Assembly (NCBI GenBank): GCA_900543475.1
Contig: UQRU01000014.1
Location: 1 to 30,352, forward strand
Length of the DNA: 30,352 bases
Origin: an uncultured Eubacteriales bacterium
Lineage (GTDB): Bacteria; Bacillota; Clostridia; Christensenellales; CAG-138
Reading direction: 5' to 3'
Shown here: piece after piece, positions 7,044 to 14,098 of the stretch
Position numbering within the stretch: the stretch's first letter is position 1
Layout of the letters: each line of letters opens with the position of its first letter
Translations under genes and position numbers: made by a program
Notes under the pieces: model-generated
Databases searched by the model: none
Told to the model about the DNA's origin: nothing
Seen by the model: only the letters and a program-made list of their open reading frames with translations

Positions 7044-7081
7044 ATAATTACGCTGAAGCGAAAGATAACGTTCTAATTGCC

Positions 7082-8221
7082 ATGAACAGTCAAGATTCCA
7101 AAACTTACAACAAGGCCCGCGTTTTCAAACTTGCATGTATGCAAGGCGCCATCTCCAGGCTAGACTTGCACCGGCGCACGGGCTTAAGTAAGATGACCAT
7201 CACCAATCTGGTGGCGGAGTTTCTGGAACAGGGCATGGTTCGCATGGTAAGCACGGAAAGCACCGGCGTAGGCAGGCGAACCGAGCTGGTGGAGGTGGTA
7301 GCGGACTCCCTGCTGACCGCAGGCATCCTGTTGACCCACCACGGGCTGTATATCGCCGCCGTGGCCCTAAACGGCAGCTACCGAACGGTGCATGAGTTTC
7401 CCCTGGGGCCGGAGGATACGGAGCAGACCCTGTATGACAAGATCGAAACCGGCGTGGGGATGATCCTGGAGGAGCGTGCAGGGGAGCGGTTTGCCGCCAT
7501 CGTGATCTCCACGGTGGGGTTGGTGGACGTAAGCAGCAACGCCTTGGAGTTAAGCCCCTTTTTCCCGGGGATCGGCCGGGTGACCGCCCTGGCGGACAAG
7601 CTGAGCCAGCGGTTTTCCCTGCCGGTATACGCGGAAAACGACGCCAATATCTCCGCCCTGGCGGAGTTATATTTCGGAGAAAAGCCCGCCTACCGGAATT
7701 TCATCTATGTGCAAATGGATGAGGGCATCGGCGCAGGGCTGGTGCTGGACGGGGCCCTGTTCAGCGCAGGCAATAGCTTTGCCGGGGAGATCGGCCACAT
7801 GACCATCTTCCACGATGGGGTGCCCTGCAAATGCGGGAACCATGGCTGCTTGGAGCGGTACGCTTCCACCACCGCCGCCTGCGCTTGGTATGGGGCCCAC
7901 CGGAACCGGCAGCCTGTCAGCTGGCAGAAGCTGATGGAACTGGCCCGAGGCGGGGACGCCATCGCCCTGGAGACCATCCAGCGCACCGGCGGCTTCCTCA
8001 TCAGCGGGCTGGTGAACCTGATCAATATCGTGGATGCAGAGTGCATCTATTTGGGAGACAAGGGGGCGGATATGCTAGAACTGATCCAGCCCCATATGGA
8101 GCAGGAGCTCAACGAACGGCGCCTGCAAAAGAAACACGTAAGCATCCGTCCGGCCAGCTTTTCTTCCGACGCGCGGCTTCGGGGCGTGGCTGCCCTGGTG
8201 ATCGAACGCTATGGCGGATAA
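7082..8221 (+). CDS. ROK-family transcriptional regulator (NagC/XylR type)
   Basis: The 379-residue protein carries an N-terminal winged helix (about 10-62, with SRLDLHRRTGLSKMTITNLV). A sugar-kinase-like ROK domain follows, with ENDANISALAE, GIGAGLVLDG, GEIGHM and the zinc motif CKCGNHGCLE. Such repressors release DNA when a sugar or sugar phosphate binds the kinase-like domain. It heads the carbohydrate locus, has its own strong promoter and operator-like repeat, and is 18-36 nt before the next gene, so it probably controls the whole set. The inducer is presumably the imported sugar or a derivative. No good SD precedes ATG 7082; it is kept because translation from it gives the full HTH. Confidence 0.9.
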   Translation: MNSQDSKTYNKARVFKLACMQGAISRLDLHRRTGLSKMTITNLVAEFLEQGMVRMVSTESTGVGRRTELVEVVADSLLTAGILLTHHGLYIAAVALNGSYRTVHEFPLGPEDTEQTLYDKIETGVGMILEERAGERFAAIVISTVGLVDVSSNALELSPFFPGIGRVTALADKLSQRFSLPVYAENDANISALAELYFGEKPAYRNFIYVQMDEGIGAGLVLDGALFSAGNSFAGEIGHMTIFHDGVPCKCGNHGCLERYASTTAACAWYGAHRNRQPVSWQKLMELARGGDAIALETIQRTGGFLISGLVNLINIVDAECIYLGDKGADMLELIQPHMEQELNERRLQKKHVSIRPASFSSDARLRGVAALVIERYGG

Positions 8222-8257
8222 ACAGGCGCGGGACGAAAAATGGAGGAATACAAGATT

Positions 8258-9640
8258 ATGCACTGCTACAATGGTTCCCCGGAACCCGAACAATATACCC
8301 AGGAGGTGTGCGCCGCCCTACAGGCAACGGATTTTGCAGTTTTCCGGCAAGTAGCCGCCGAGATCCTTCGGAGCAAGGACTTGGATCGTACCATCTTTAC
8401 CGCCGGCAACGGGGGCAGCGCCGCCACGGCCAGCCATATGATCAACGACCTGATGAAGGGCTGCCGGGTGGACGGCCGGGAAGGCTTCCGGGCCTGCTGC
8501 CTCAACGATCCCAACGCGGTGGTCACCTGCCTGTCCAACGATTTTTCCTACGAGGACGTATTTGCCATCCAGCTAAGGACTCTGGCCCGCCGGGGCGATC
8601 TGCTGATCGTATTCAGCGGCAGCGGCAATTCCCCTAACATCCTCCGGGCCTGCGAGACCGCCCGGGAAATGGGCATGACCGTCATCGGCTTCGGCGGCCG
8701 GGACGGGGGCAAGATGAAAGCCCTGTGCCACATCTGCCTGCTGGCCCCCACCTATAGCATGGAGCAGCTGGAAGATCTACATATGTTCTACGTCCATGCC
8801 CTGGTATGCCGGCTCAAGGAGCAGCTCAAGCGGGTGTGGGACGTGGAGACCATCCATTATCCCACCCAGGCTCCCAAGTTCGCCATCTTTGATTTCGACG
8901 GCACGGTGAGCCTGCTAAGGGAGGGCTGGCAGCCCATCATGTACGAATATTTCACCGAAGAGCTTCTGGCCTGCCCCCAGGCCCCAGTGCCGGAGGACGC
9001 CCGGAAGCTGGTGATGGATTTTGTGGATACCCTTACCGGCAAGCAAACCATCTTCCAGTGCATGCGCCTGGCGGAGGAGGTGGCCCGGTATGGGGGAGAG
9101 CCTAAGGACCCGCTGGCCTATAAGGCGGAATACCTCAAGCGCCTCTATGCCCGGATCCAGTGCCGCCACCATGCCCTGGAGCAGGGGGAGGACCCTACCC
9201 CTTATCTGGTGCCCGGGGTGCGGGAGACCCTGGCAGCCCTGAAGGAGCGAGGGGTAACCTGCTACCTCACCAGCGGCACCGACGAAGTGGACGTGCTGAA
9301 GGAAGCCCGGCTGCTGGGCATCGACGGCTACTTTGCCAGCATCCACGGGGCCACGGACGCCAATTCCACCGCCTGCTCCAAGGAGCTGGTGCTGCGGCAG
9401 CTGATCCAGGAAAAGCACCTGGACGGCGGCGGCCTGCTGGGCTTTGGGGACGGCTATGTGGAGATCCAGCTGACCAAGCAGGTGGGGGGCTACGCCGTTG
9501 CGGTGGCCACCAACGAGGCCCAACGGGATACCAGCGTAAACGCTTGGAAGCGGGAACGGCTCATGAAGGCGGGCGCAGATTGCGTCATACCGGATTTTAC
9601 CAATACCCGGCGGTTGATGGAATATATCTTTGGGAGGTAA
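8258..9640 (+). CDS. Fusion of an SIS sugar-phosphate isomerase-like domain and a HAD phosphatase domain
   Basis: The 460-residue fusion has an N-terminal SIS domain (about 15-200) like GmhA/phosphoheptose isomerase: TAGNGGSAATASHM (phosphosugar loop near 50-60), CLSNDFSYED and FSGSGNSPNI. After a short linker comes a HAD-superfamily hydrolase domain (about 207-460): DFDGT with nucleophile D212 and acid D214, LTSGTDE (motif II), and GFGDGYVEI with D398 (motif IV). The expected chemistry is aldose-ketose isomerisation of a phosphosugar plus phosphate removal (or phosphoglucomutase-type transfer). In heptose biosynthesis these steps belong to separate GmhA and GmhB proteins, so the fusion is notable. 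ATG 8258 is preferred because GGAGGA (8242-8247) precedes it; an in-frame ATG at 8240 adds six residues. It precedes the DHS-like gene by 3 nt. Confidence 0.85.
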   Translation: MHCYNGSPEPEQYTQEVCAALQATDFAVFRQVAAEILRSKDLDRTIFTAGNGGSAATASHMINDLMKGCRVDGREGFRACCLNDPNAVVTCLSNDFSYEDVFAIQLRTLARRGDLLIVFSGSGNSPNILRACETAREMGMTVIGFGGRDGGKMKALCHICLLAPTYSMEQLEDLHMFYVHALVCRLKEQLKRVWDVETIHYPTQAPKFAIFDFDGTVSLLREGWQPIMYEYFTEELLACPQAPVPEDARKLVMDFVDTLTGKQTIFQCMRLAEEVARYGGEPKDPLAYKAEYLKRLYARIQCRHHALEQGEDPTPYLVPGVRETLAALKERGVTCYLTSGTDEVDVLKEARLLGIDGYFASIHGATDANSTACSKELVLRQLIQEKHLDGGGLLGFGDGYVEIQLTKQVGGYAVAVATNEAQRDTSVNAWKRERLMKAGADCVIPDFTNTRRLMEYIFGR

Positions 9641-9643
9641 GCT

Positions 9644-10624
9644 ATGGCATTTCCCATGTTTGATACCAGCCGGCTCCATATCAAGCCCCTGGCGGAACGC
9701 ATACACGATGTGGACCTGCTGCAGGTCCTGATCCCGGTGGATGATTCCCCGGCGCCCATGGAGAATGAAAAGACCCGGGCCATTGCCCAGGCCATGGTCC
9801 AGGCCAAGGCGGCGGGAGCTGCCAGCCTGCTCATGTACGGGGCCCATGTGATCCGCACCGGCTGCTCCGCTTACATGATCGAGCTGATGAAGCGGGGCCT
9901 AGTGACCCACTTCGCCACCAACGGGGCGGGCAGCATCCACGATTTTGAGTTTTCCCTTATCGGCCACACCTGCGAATCCGTGGCCAAGTATGTGAGCGAA
10001 GGCCAGTTTGGCCTTTGGAAAGAGACCGGTATGCTCAACGACATCCTCAAGGAGGGGGTGGAGAACGGGCTGGGGGCCGGGGAGGCCATCGGCCGGTACA
10101 TCTGGGAGAATAACCTGCCCTACCGGGAATATAGCGTGCTGGCCAACGGCTATCACCTGCATGTGCCCTGCACGGTGCACATCGGCATCGGCAACGACAT
10201 CCTGCACGAGCATCCCAACGTGGACGGCCGGGCGCTGGGGGAGGCGTCCTATCGGGACTTCCTCATCTATGCCCAGACGGTCACCGGCCTGGAGGGCGGC
10301 GTGTTCCTGAACTTCGGTTCCGCGGTCACCGGCCCGGAGGTCTACCTCAAGGCCCTGGCCATGGCACGGAATGTGGCCCACCAAGAAGGGAAAAAGATCG
10401 CCCACTTTACCACGGCGGTGTTCGATATGCAGAATATGCCGGATGAAGGCTACAACGTGACCCCGCCCAAGACCGATCCCCGGTATTATTTCCGCCCCTG
10501 GAAGACCATCCTGGCCCGTACCGTGGCGGATGGGGGCAAGAGCTATTATGTACACGGCCTGCACAGCCAGACCTTGCCCAGCGTTGCCAAGCTGGCCCTG
10601 GAAAGGGATGTGCAGCATGGATAA
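9644..10624 (+). CDS. Conserved protein resembling the deoxyhypusine-synthase fold; function unknown
   Basis: The 326-residue protein has the pattern MYGAHVIRTG, then IELMKRGLVTHFATNG and AGSIHDFEFSLIG. This parallels the Rossmann-like NAD-binding region of deoxyhypusine synthases (L-x-x-x-G-x-V-x-x-x-x-T-x-G-x-x-x-D). Later blocks are VHIGIGNDILHEHPN, GEASYRDFLI, GGVFLNFGSAV and HFTTAVFDM. I recognise it as a widespread but uncharacterised family often beside GmhA-like and HldE-like genes, not a true deoxyhypusine synthase: bacteria lack eIF5A and the usual lysine motif is not evident. SD GGGAGG (9632-9637) supports ATG 9644. It is tightly coupled to both neighbours (3-nt gap before, 8-nt overlap after), so it is probably part of the same pathway, perhaps an NAD-dependent step. 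Confidence 0.75.
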   Translation: MAFPMFDTSRLHIKPLAERIHDVDLLQVLIPVDDSPAPMENEKTRAIAQAMVQAKAAGAASLLMYGAHVIRTGCSAYMIELMKRGLVTHFATNGAGSIHDFEFSLIGHTCESVAKYVSEGQFGLWKETGMLNDILKEGVENGLGAGEAIGRYIWENNLPYREYSVLANGYHLHVPCTVHIGIGNDILHEHPNVDGRALGEASYRDFLIYAQTVTGLEGGVFLNFGSAVTGPEVYLKALAMARNVAHQEGKKIAHFTTAVFDMQNMPDEGYNVTPPKTDPRYYFRPWKTILARTVADGGKSYYVHGLHSQTLPSVAKLALERDVQHG

Positions 10625-11630
10625 GCAAGCCCTGATCCGATTGCTGGGCAGCGGCAACACGCCGGCCATCACCGTATTCGGGGATTTCTGCCTGGATAAG
10701 TATTTGTACATCGACGCGGCCCGGGACGAGCTTTCCGTGGAGACCGACCTGGTGGCCTATCAGGTGACCCACCAGAAGATGTACGCCGGGGCCGGCGGCA
10801 CCATCACCAACAACCTGCGGGCCCTGGGCGCCCAGGTATACTGCGTGGGCATCCTGGGGGACGATGGGGAAGGCATGGAGCTAAAGCGGCGGCTGGAGGC
10901 CGTGGGGGCGGACACCCGCTACATGGTCCAAACGGACCAGCGGCAGACCTGCACCTATATCAAACCCATGCGCCGGGAAAACGGCCGGGAAACCGAGCTG
11001 AACCGGCTGGACATTCGCAACTTTACAAAAACCCCCCGGTTCCTGGAGGACGCCTTGCTGGAAAACCTGGGCAAGGCCCTGGCCCACAGCCAGGCGGTGA
11101 TCATATGCGACCAGTTTATGGAGGAGGACATGGCGGCTGTGACCGGCTATGTCCGGGACGCCATCGGCAAGCTGGCGGAGGCGTATCCGGAAAAGCAATG
11201 GTATGCGGATTCCCGGGGCCATATCCACCAGTTCCATAACGTGATCGTCAAGTGCAACCACCAGGAGATCGCGGCCATCTTCGGGGAGCCGGCGGAGAAT
11301 ATGGATTATGAACGGGCCGGCCAGCTGGCCGGACGGCTCTTTGCGGCCAACCATAAGCCCGTGGTGGTGACCATGGGGGACAAGGGCTCCGTGGTATACG
11401 ATGGAGAACCCCATGTGGTGCCGGCGTTTTCCGTGGAAGGCCCCTTGGATATCTGCGGGGCGGGGGATGCCTGCAACGCGGGCACGGTATTCGCCCTCAC
11501 CAAGGGGGCGAGCCTGGCCCAGGCGGCCCTGTTGGGCAATGCCTGCTCCAGCATTGTCATCAAGCAGATCGGCGTTACGGGCACCGCCAAGCTGGGCGAC
11601 GCCCTGGCAAAATTGGAAGCGTGTTCATAA
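10617..11630 (+). CDS. PfkB-family carbohydrate kinase, HldA/RfaE-like
   Basis: The 337-residue protein shows the N-terminal signature of heptose-7-phosphate kinases: VFGDFCLDKYLY (HldE has G-D-x-x-L-D-x-Y) and YAGAGGTITNNLRALGA. The PfkB signature is also present: VVTMGDKGSVVY and DICGAGDACNAGTVF, the latter holding the anion hole and catalytic Asp. The nucleotidyltransferase half of bifunctional HldE is absent. It would phosphorylate a sugar or sugar phosphate with ATP. ATG 10617 overlaps the previous stop by 8 nt and follows AAAGGGA. Pairing with a GmhA-like SIS domain points to a heptose or related sugar, but other PfkB substrates are possible. Confidence 0.85.
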   Translation: MDKQALIRLLGSGNTPAITVFGDFCLDKYLYIDAARDELSVETDLVAYQVTHQKMYAGAGGTITNNLRALGAQVYCVGILGDDGEGMELKRRLEAVGADTRYMVQTDQRQTCTYIKPMRRENGRETELNRLDIRNFTKTPRFLEDALLENLGKALAHSQAVIICDQFMEEDMAAVTGYVRDAIGKLAEAYPEKQWYADSRGHIHQFHNVIVKCNHQEIAAIFGEPAENMDYERAGQLAGRLFAANHKPVVVTMGDKGSVVYDGEPHVVPAFSVEGPLDICGAGDACNAGTVFALTKGASLAQAALLGNACSSIVIKQIGVTGTAKLGDALAKLEACS

Positions 11631-11642
11631 GGAGGAAATTCC

Positions 11643-12617
11643 ATGAAAGCCCAAGCATTGTGGATTACCGCCCCGGAGGTCATGGAGATCCGGGAGGAGG
11701 AGCTGCCGGCTCCCAAGTATGACGAATTGCAGATCCAGACCAAGGCGGTGGGGATCTGCGCCTGGGATTCCTACCTGTACCGGGGCATGAGCGCCCCCGG
11801 GCCCCTGCCCTACCGGCTGGGCCATGAAGGCGTGGGCGTGGTCACCGCCATGGGCGAAGGCGTCAAAGGGTTCCAGGTGGGGGACAAGATCTTCGTGGGC
11901 ACCGGCGGCGACGAGATGATGGCCTCGGCCTTCAACGTGCAATACGACTGCGTGGCCAAGATCCCCGAGGGGGAGACGGACTACGCCAAATGGGTGGGCG
12001 AGCCGGCGGTATGTATTGTAAACGTGCTGCAAAAGGCGGACATCCAGCCCGGGGACAGCGTGGTGCTGATCGGCTGCGGGTATATGGGCCTGCTCACCGT
12101 ACAGGGCCTAAGGGCCACCCCCCTGGGAGATCTGACCATATTGGATATCAACCAGCGGAACCTGGACATCGCCAATGAATATTTCCCGGGCTGCTGCTTC
12201 CGCACCGATACCCCGGAGGGCCAAGCCCGCATCGAGAAGATCAAAGCCCAGGGCGGCGCCAATGTAGTGATCGAAATGGCGGCTGCGGAGGCCACCTTCC
12301 AGCTGGCCAACGAGCTGACCGCCGGCGTCCAGGGCAAGCTGGTGTTCGGCGCATGGCACCGCGGCCAACGCACCATTGACGGGAACCGGTGGCATACCAC
12401 CGGGCTGACGGTGCTCAACGTGGCGCCCAAGACCAACGCCCGGTTCCGGGACCTGACGGTCCCCACCGGCAAGCTGATCCAGCGGGGTATCTATGATACC
12501 GCACGGCTGGTGACCCATACCGCCCCCTTTGGAGACCTGGAAGCCATGCACCAGGTGTTCCGCCACTCCATCCACAAGACGGATGGGTATTTGAAAGGGG
12601 TATTCCTGTTCGACTAG
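11643..12617 (+). CDS. Zinc-dependent medium-chain alcohol/polyol dehydrogenase
   Basis: The 324-residue MDR-superfamily protein keeps the catalytic zinc residues C39 (GICAWDSYLY, with D42), H61-E62 (RLGHEGVG) and an acidic position near WVGEPAVC. The NAD loop GCGYMG lies near residue 144, followed by an acidic LDIN strand end that favours NAD over NADP. It lacks the four-cysteine structural zinc lobe, which explains the slightly short length. Family members interconvert sugar hydroxyl and keto groups, as in polyol or inositol catabolism. AAGGAGG sits before ATG 11643, 12 nt after the kinase gene. It is the last enzyme gene before the transporter. Confidence 0.88.
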   Translation: MKAQALWITAPEVMEIREEELPAPKYDELQIQTKAVGICAWDSYLYRGMSAPGPLPYRLGHEGVGVVTAMGEGVKGFQVGDKIFVGTGGDEMMASAFNVQYDCVAKIPEGETDYAKWVGEPAVCIVNVLQKADIQPGDSVVLIGCGYMGLLTVQGLRATPLGDLTILDINQRNLDIANEYFPGCCFRTDTPEGQARIEKIKAQGGANVVIEMAAAEATFQLANELTAGVQGKLVFGAWHRGQRTIDGNRWHTTGLTVLNVAPKTNARFRDLTVPTGKLIQRGIYDTARLVTHTAPFGDLEAMHQVFRHSIHKTDGYLKGVFLFD

Positions 12618-12701
12618 GAAACGCCCCGGTTTACCATGGGTAACACGGCCCCAGGCCGGTTATCAAATATTACTCACTTTTTCTTAAGGAGGAAAAGACA
12701 A

Positions 12702-13826
12702 ATGAAAAAGATCCTGGCAATCCTCATGGCGCTGACCATGGTATTGTCCCTGGCTGCCTGCGCTGCGCCGGCCGCTACTACCGAAGAGCCTGCTGCGGAA
12801 GAGCCCGCTGCTGAAGAACCCGCCGCTGAGGAGCCCGCTGCTGAGGAGCCTGCTGCGGAGGCCCAGTCTTTCAAACTGGCTTGCGTCATCCCCTCCGGCG
12901 ACCATGGTTTCACCGGTGAGAGCGTTGCCCACTGCAAGATGGAAGCCGAAGCCCTCATGGAGAAGTACGAAGGCCTTGAGGTCGTGGTAAAGGACGGCCT
13001 GGAGGCTTCCGACCAGATCACCTCCATCGAGAACCTGATCGCCGGCGGCGATGTGGATATGATCATGCTGTGGCCCATGGAAGGTGAAGCCCTCCGTTCC
13101 GCTGCCCAGACCATCATCGATGCGGGCATCGAGCTGGTTGTGTATGATCGTCTGATCAATGACTTCGAAGGCCTGGTGGGCGAGATCATGGGCGACAACT
13201 ACGGCATTGCTCAGCAGATGGGCGAGTGGCTGAACACCTACTATGCCGATTATACCGATGTGCAGTATCTGCGCTTCGTGGGCGACAGCTCCACCGTTAC
13301 CGCCCAGCGTTCCGATGGTATGGACGCCGTGATCGATCCCAAGTTCGAGCAGGTCGCCGAGACCTTCGTGACCGACTGGTCCACCGAAAAGTCCCAGGGC
13401 CTGATGGAAGAGTGGCTCAACGCCCACACCGCTGAGGAAGTTGCCGAGCTGGATCTGATCGTCACCCATGACGACGAGATCGTGGACGGCCTGATGAACG
13501 CTCTGGACGCCTACACCGGCGGCGAGCTCAACATCAAGATCATCACCTCCGTTGGCGGCCGTGAGGACACCCTGCAGAAGTTCGAGAACACCAAGACGGG
13601 CATCCAGTTCACCACCTTCTACTTTGCGCCTTCCTTCATCCGTGAGGCGATGCGTCTGTGCGTGGCCCACCTGTATGGCGAGGAGTACACCGGCGCCAAC
13701 CTGGTGGACGGCCAGTACCTGATCCCCTCCTTCTCCATCTCCAACGCCGGCGGCGCTGACGAGACCTTCGAGTCCTACCGCGCTTCCGACATCTATGCCG
13801 AGCGTTACTCCATCGGCAACTTCTAA
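12702..13826 (+). CDS. Sugar ABC transporter substrate-binding lipoprotein (XylF/RbsB-like)
   Basis: The 374-residue lipoprotein has a signal peptide with lipobox LAAC (Cys20). Five EEPAA repeats form an acidic/proline linker (about 28-52), and a type-I periplasmic-binding-protein fold follows. VVYDRLIND, GGDVDMIMLWPM and MGDNYGIAQQMGEW resemble XylF (where the corresponding strand reads YDRLI). It would deliver a monosaccharide or small glycoside to the ATPase and permease encoded downstream. AAGGAGG (12686-12692) supports ATG 12702 over the upstream ATG 12636. Codon use is shifted to GCT, GTT, TCC and CGT compared with its neighbours, a sign of high expression, and a strong hairpin follows the gene. 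Confidence 0.92.
   Translation: MKKILAILMALTMVLSLAACAAPAATTEEPAAEEPAAEEPAAEEPAAEEPAAEAQSFKLACVIPSGDHGFTGESVAHCKMEAEALMEKYEGLEVVVKDGLEASDQITSIENLIAGGDVDMIMLWPMEGEALRSAAQTIIDAGIELVVYDRLINDFEGLVGEIMGDNYGIAQQMGEWLNTYYADYTDVQYLRFVGDSSTVTAQRSDGMDAVIDPKFEQVAETFVTDWSTEKSQGLMEEWLNAHTAEEVAELDLIVTHDDEIVDGLMNALDAYTGGELNIKIITSVGGREDTLQKFENTKTGIQFTTFYFAPSFIREAMRLCVAHLYGEEYTGANLVDGQYLIPSFSISNAGGADETFESYRASDIYAERYSIGNF
12783..12857. repeat. Five tandem 15-bp repeats coding EEPAA
   Basis: Five in-frame 15-bp units (GAAGAGCCTGCTGCG and variants) lie directly after the lipobox of the binding protein. They code an acidic linker. Unit 1 and unit 5 are nearly identical, consistent with slippage and possible length variation between strains. 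Confidence 0.9.
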
Positions 13827-13852
13827 TTCTAATACAATAGAACGATGAAGCG

Positions 13853-13886
13853 AACGGGCCGGCCGCTTGCCGGCCGGCCCGTTTGA
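13853..13886 (+). terminator. Strong hairpin after the binding-protein gene (partial terminator)
   Basis: A 13-bp perfect stem (AACGGGCCGGCCG with CGGCCGGCCCGTT, 5-nt loop) is followed by a short T-run interrupted by G (TTTG). Such hairpins after binding-protein genes protect the upstream mRNA and let only some transcripts reach the ATPase and permease genes. Confidence 0.7.
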
Positions 13887-13906
13887 ATTTCAGTATGGCA
13901 TGGATG

Positions 13907-13984
13907 CCCTCAGTTGATAAGGGGATGCCCCGCATCGCCGTGTGCGGCGGGCATTTCGTCTTGCATCCCCCTGCCAACTGAGGG
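13907..13984. other. Long nested stem-loop between transporter genes
   Basis: CCCTCAGTTG (13907-13916) pairs exactly with CAACTGAGGG (13975-13984). Inside, GGGGATGC (13921-13928) pairs with GCATCCCC (13963-13970). Inside that lies a third GC-rich hairpin. Together they form a 78-nt three-tier stem with no coding frame, and a further hairpin (GGCGGGA/TCCCGCC) lies at 14027-14043. Two explanations fit: a structured mRNA segment tuning ATPase/permease expression, or a small intergenic repeat. No known riboswitch class was recognised. Confidence 0.6.
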
Positions 13985-14098
13985 TAACAGCTTGCAAAAA
14001 AGCGCCCGCAGGCTGCCGCGGTTTTCGGCGGGAACCTCCCGCCCCGGCACCCCAATGGGCAAGGAACGACTTATTTTTGAAGAAGGGAGAACTGGCAC

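Noticed and set aside
9644..10624. True deoxyhypusine synthase
   Set aside because: No eIF5A partner is expected in bacteria and the active-site lysine motif is not evident; only a fold-level resemblance is claimed.
12783..12857. Tandem 15-bp repeats as a CRISPR or VNTR locus
   Set aside because: The units are contiguous, in frame and code a typical acidic lipoprotein linker; there are no spacers.
12684..13670. Minus-strand open frame (328 codons) opposite the binding-protein gene
   Set aside because: Low-complexity Gly/His/Asp/Ser composition and complete overlap with a strongly supported gene show it to be a shadow.
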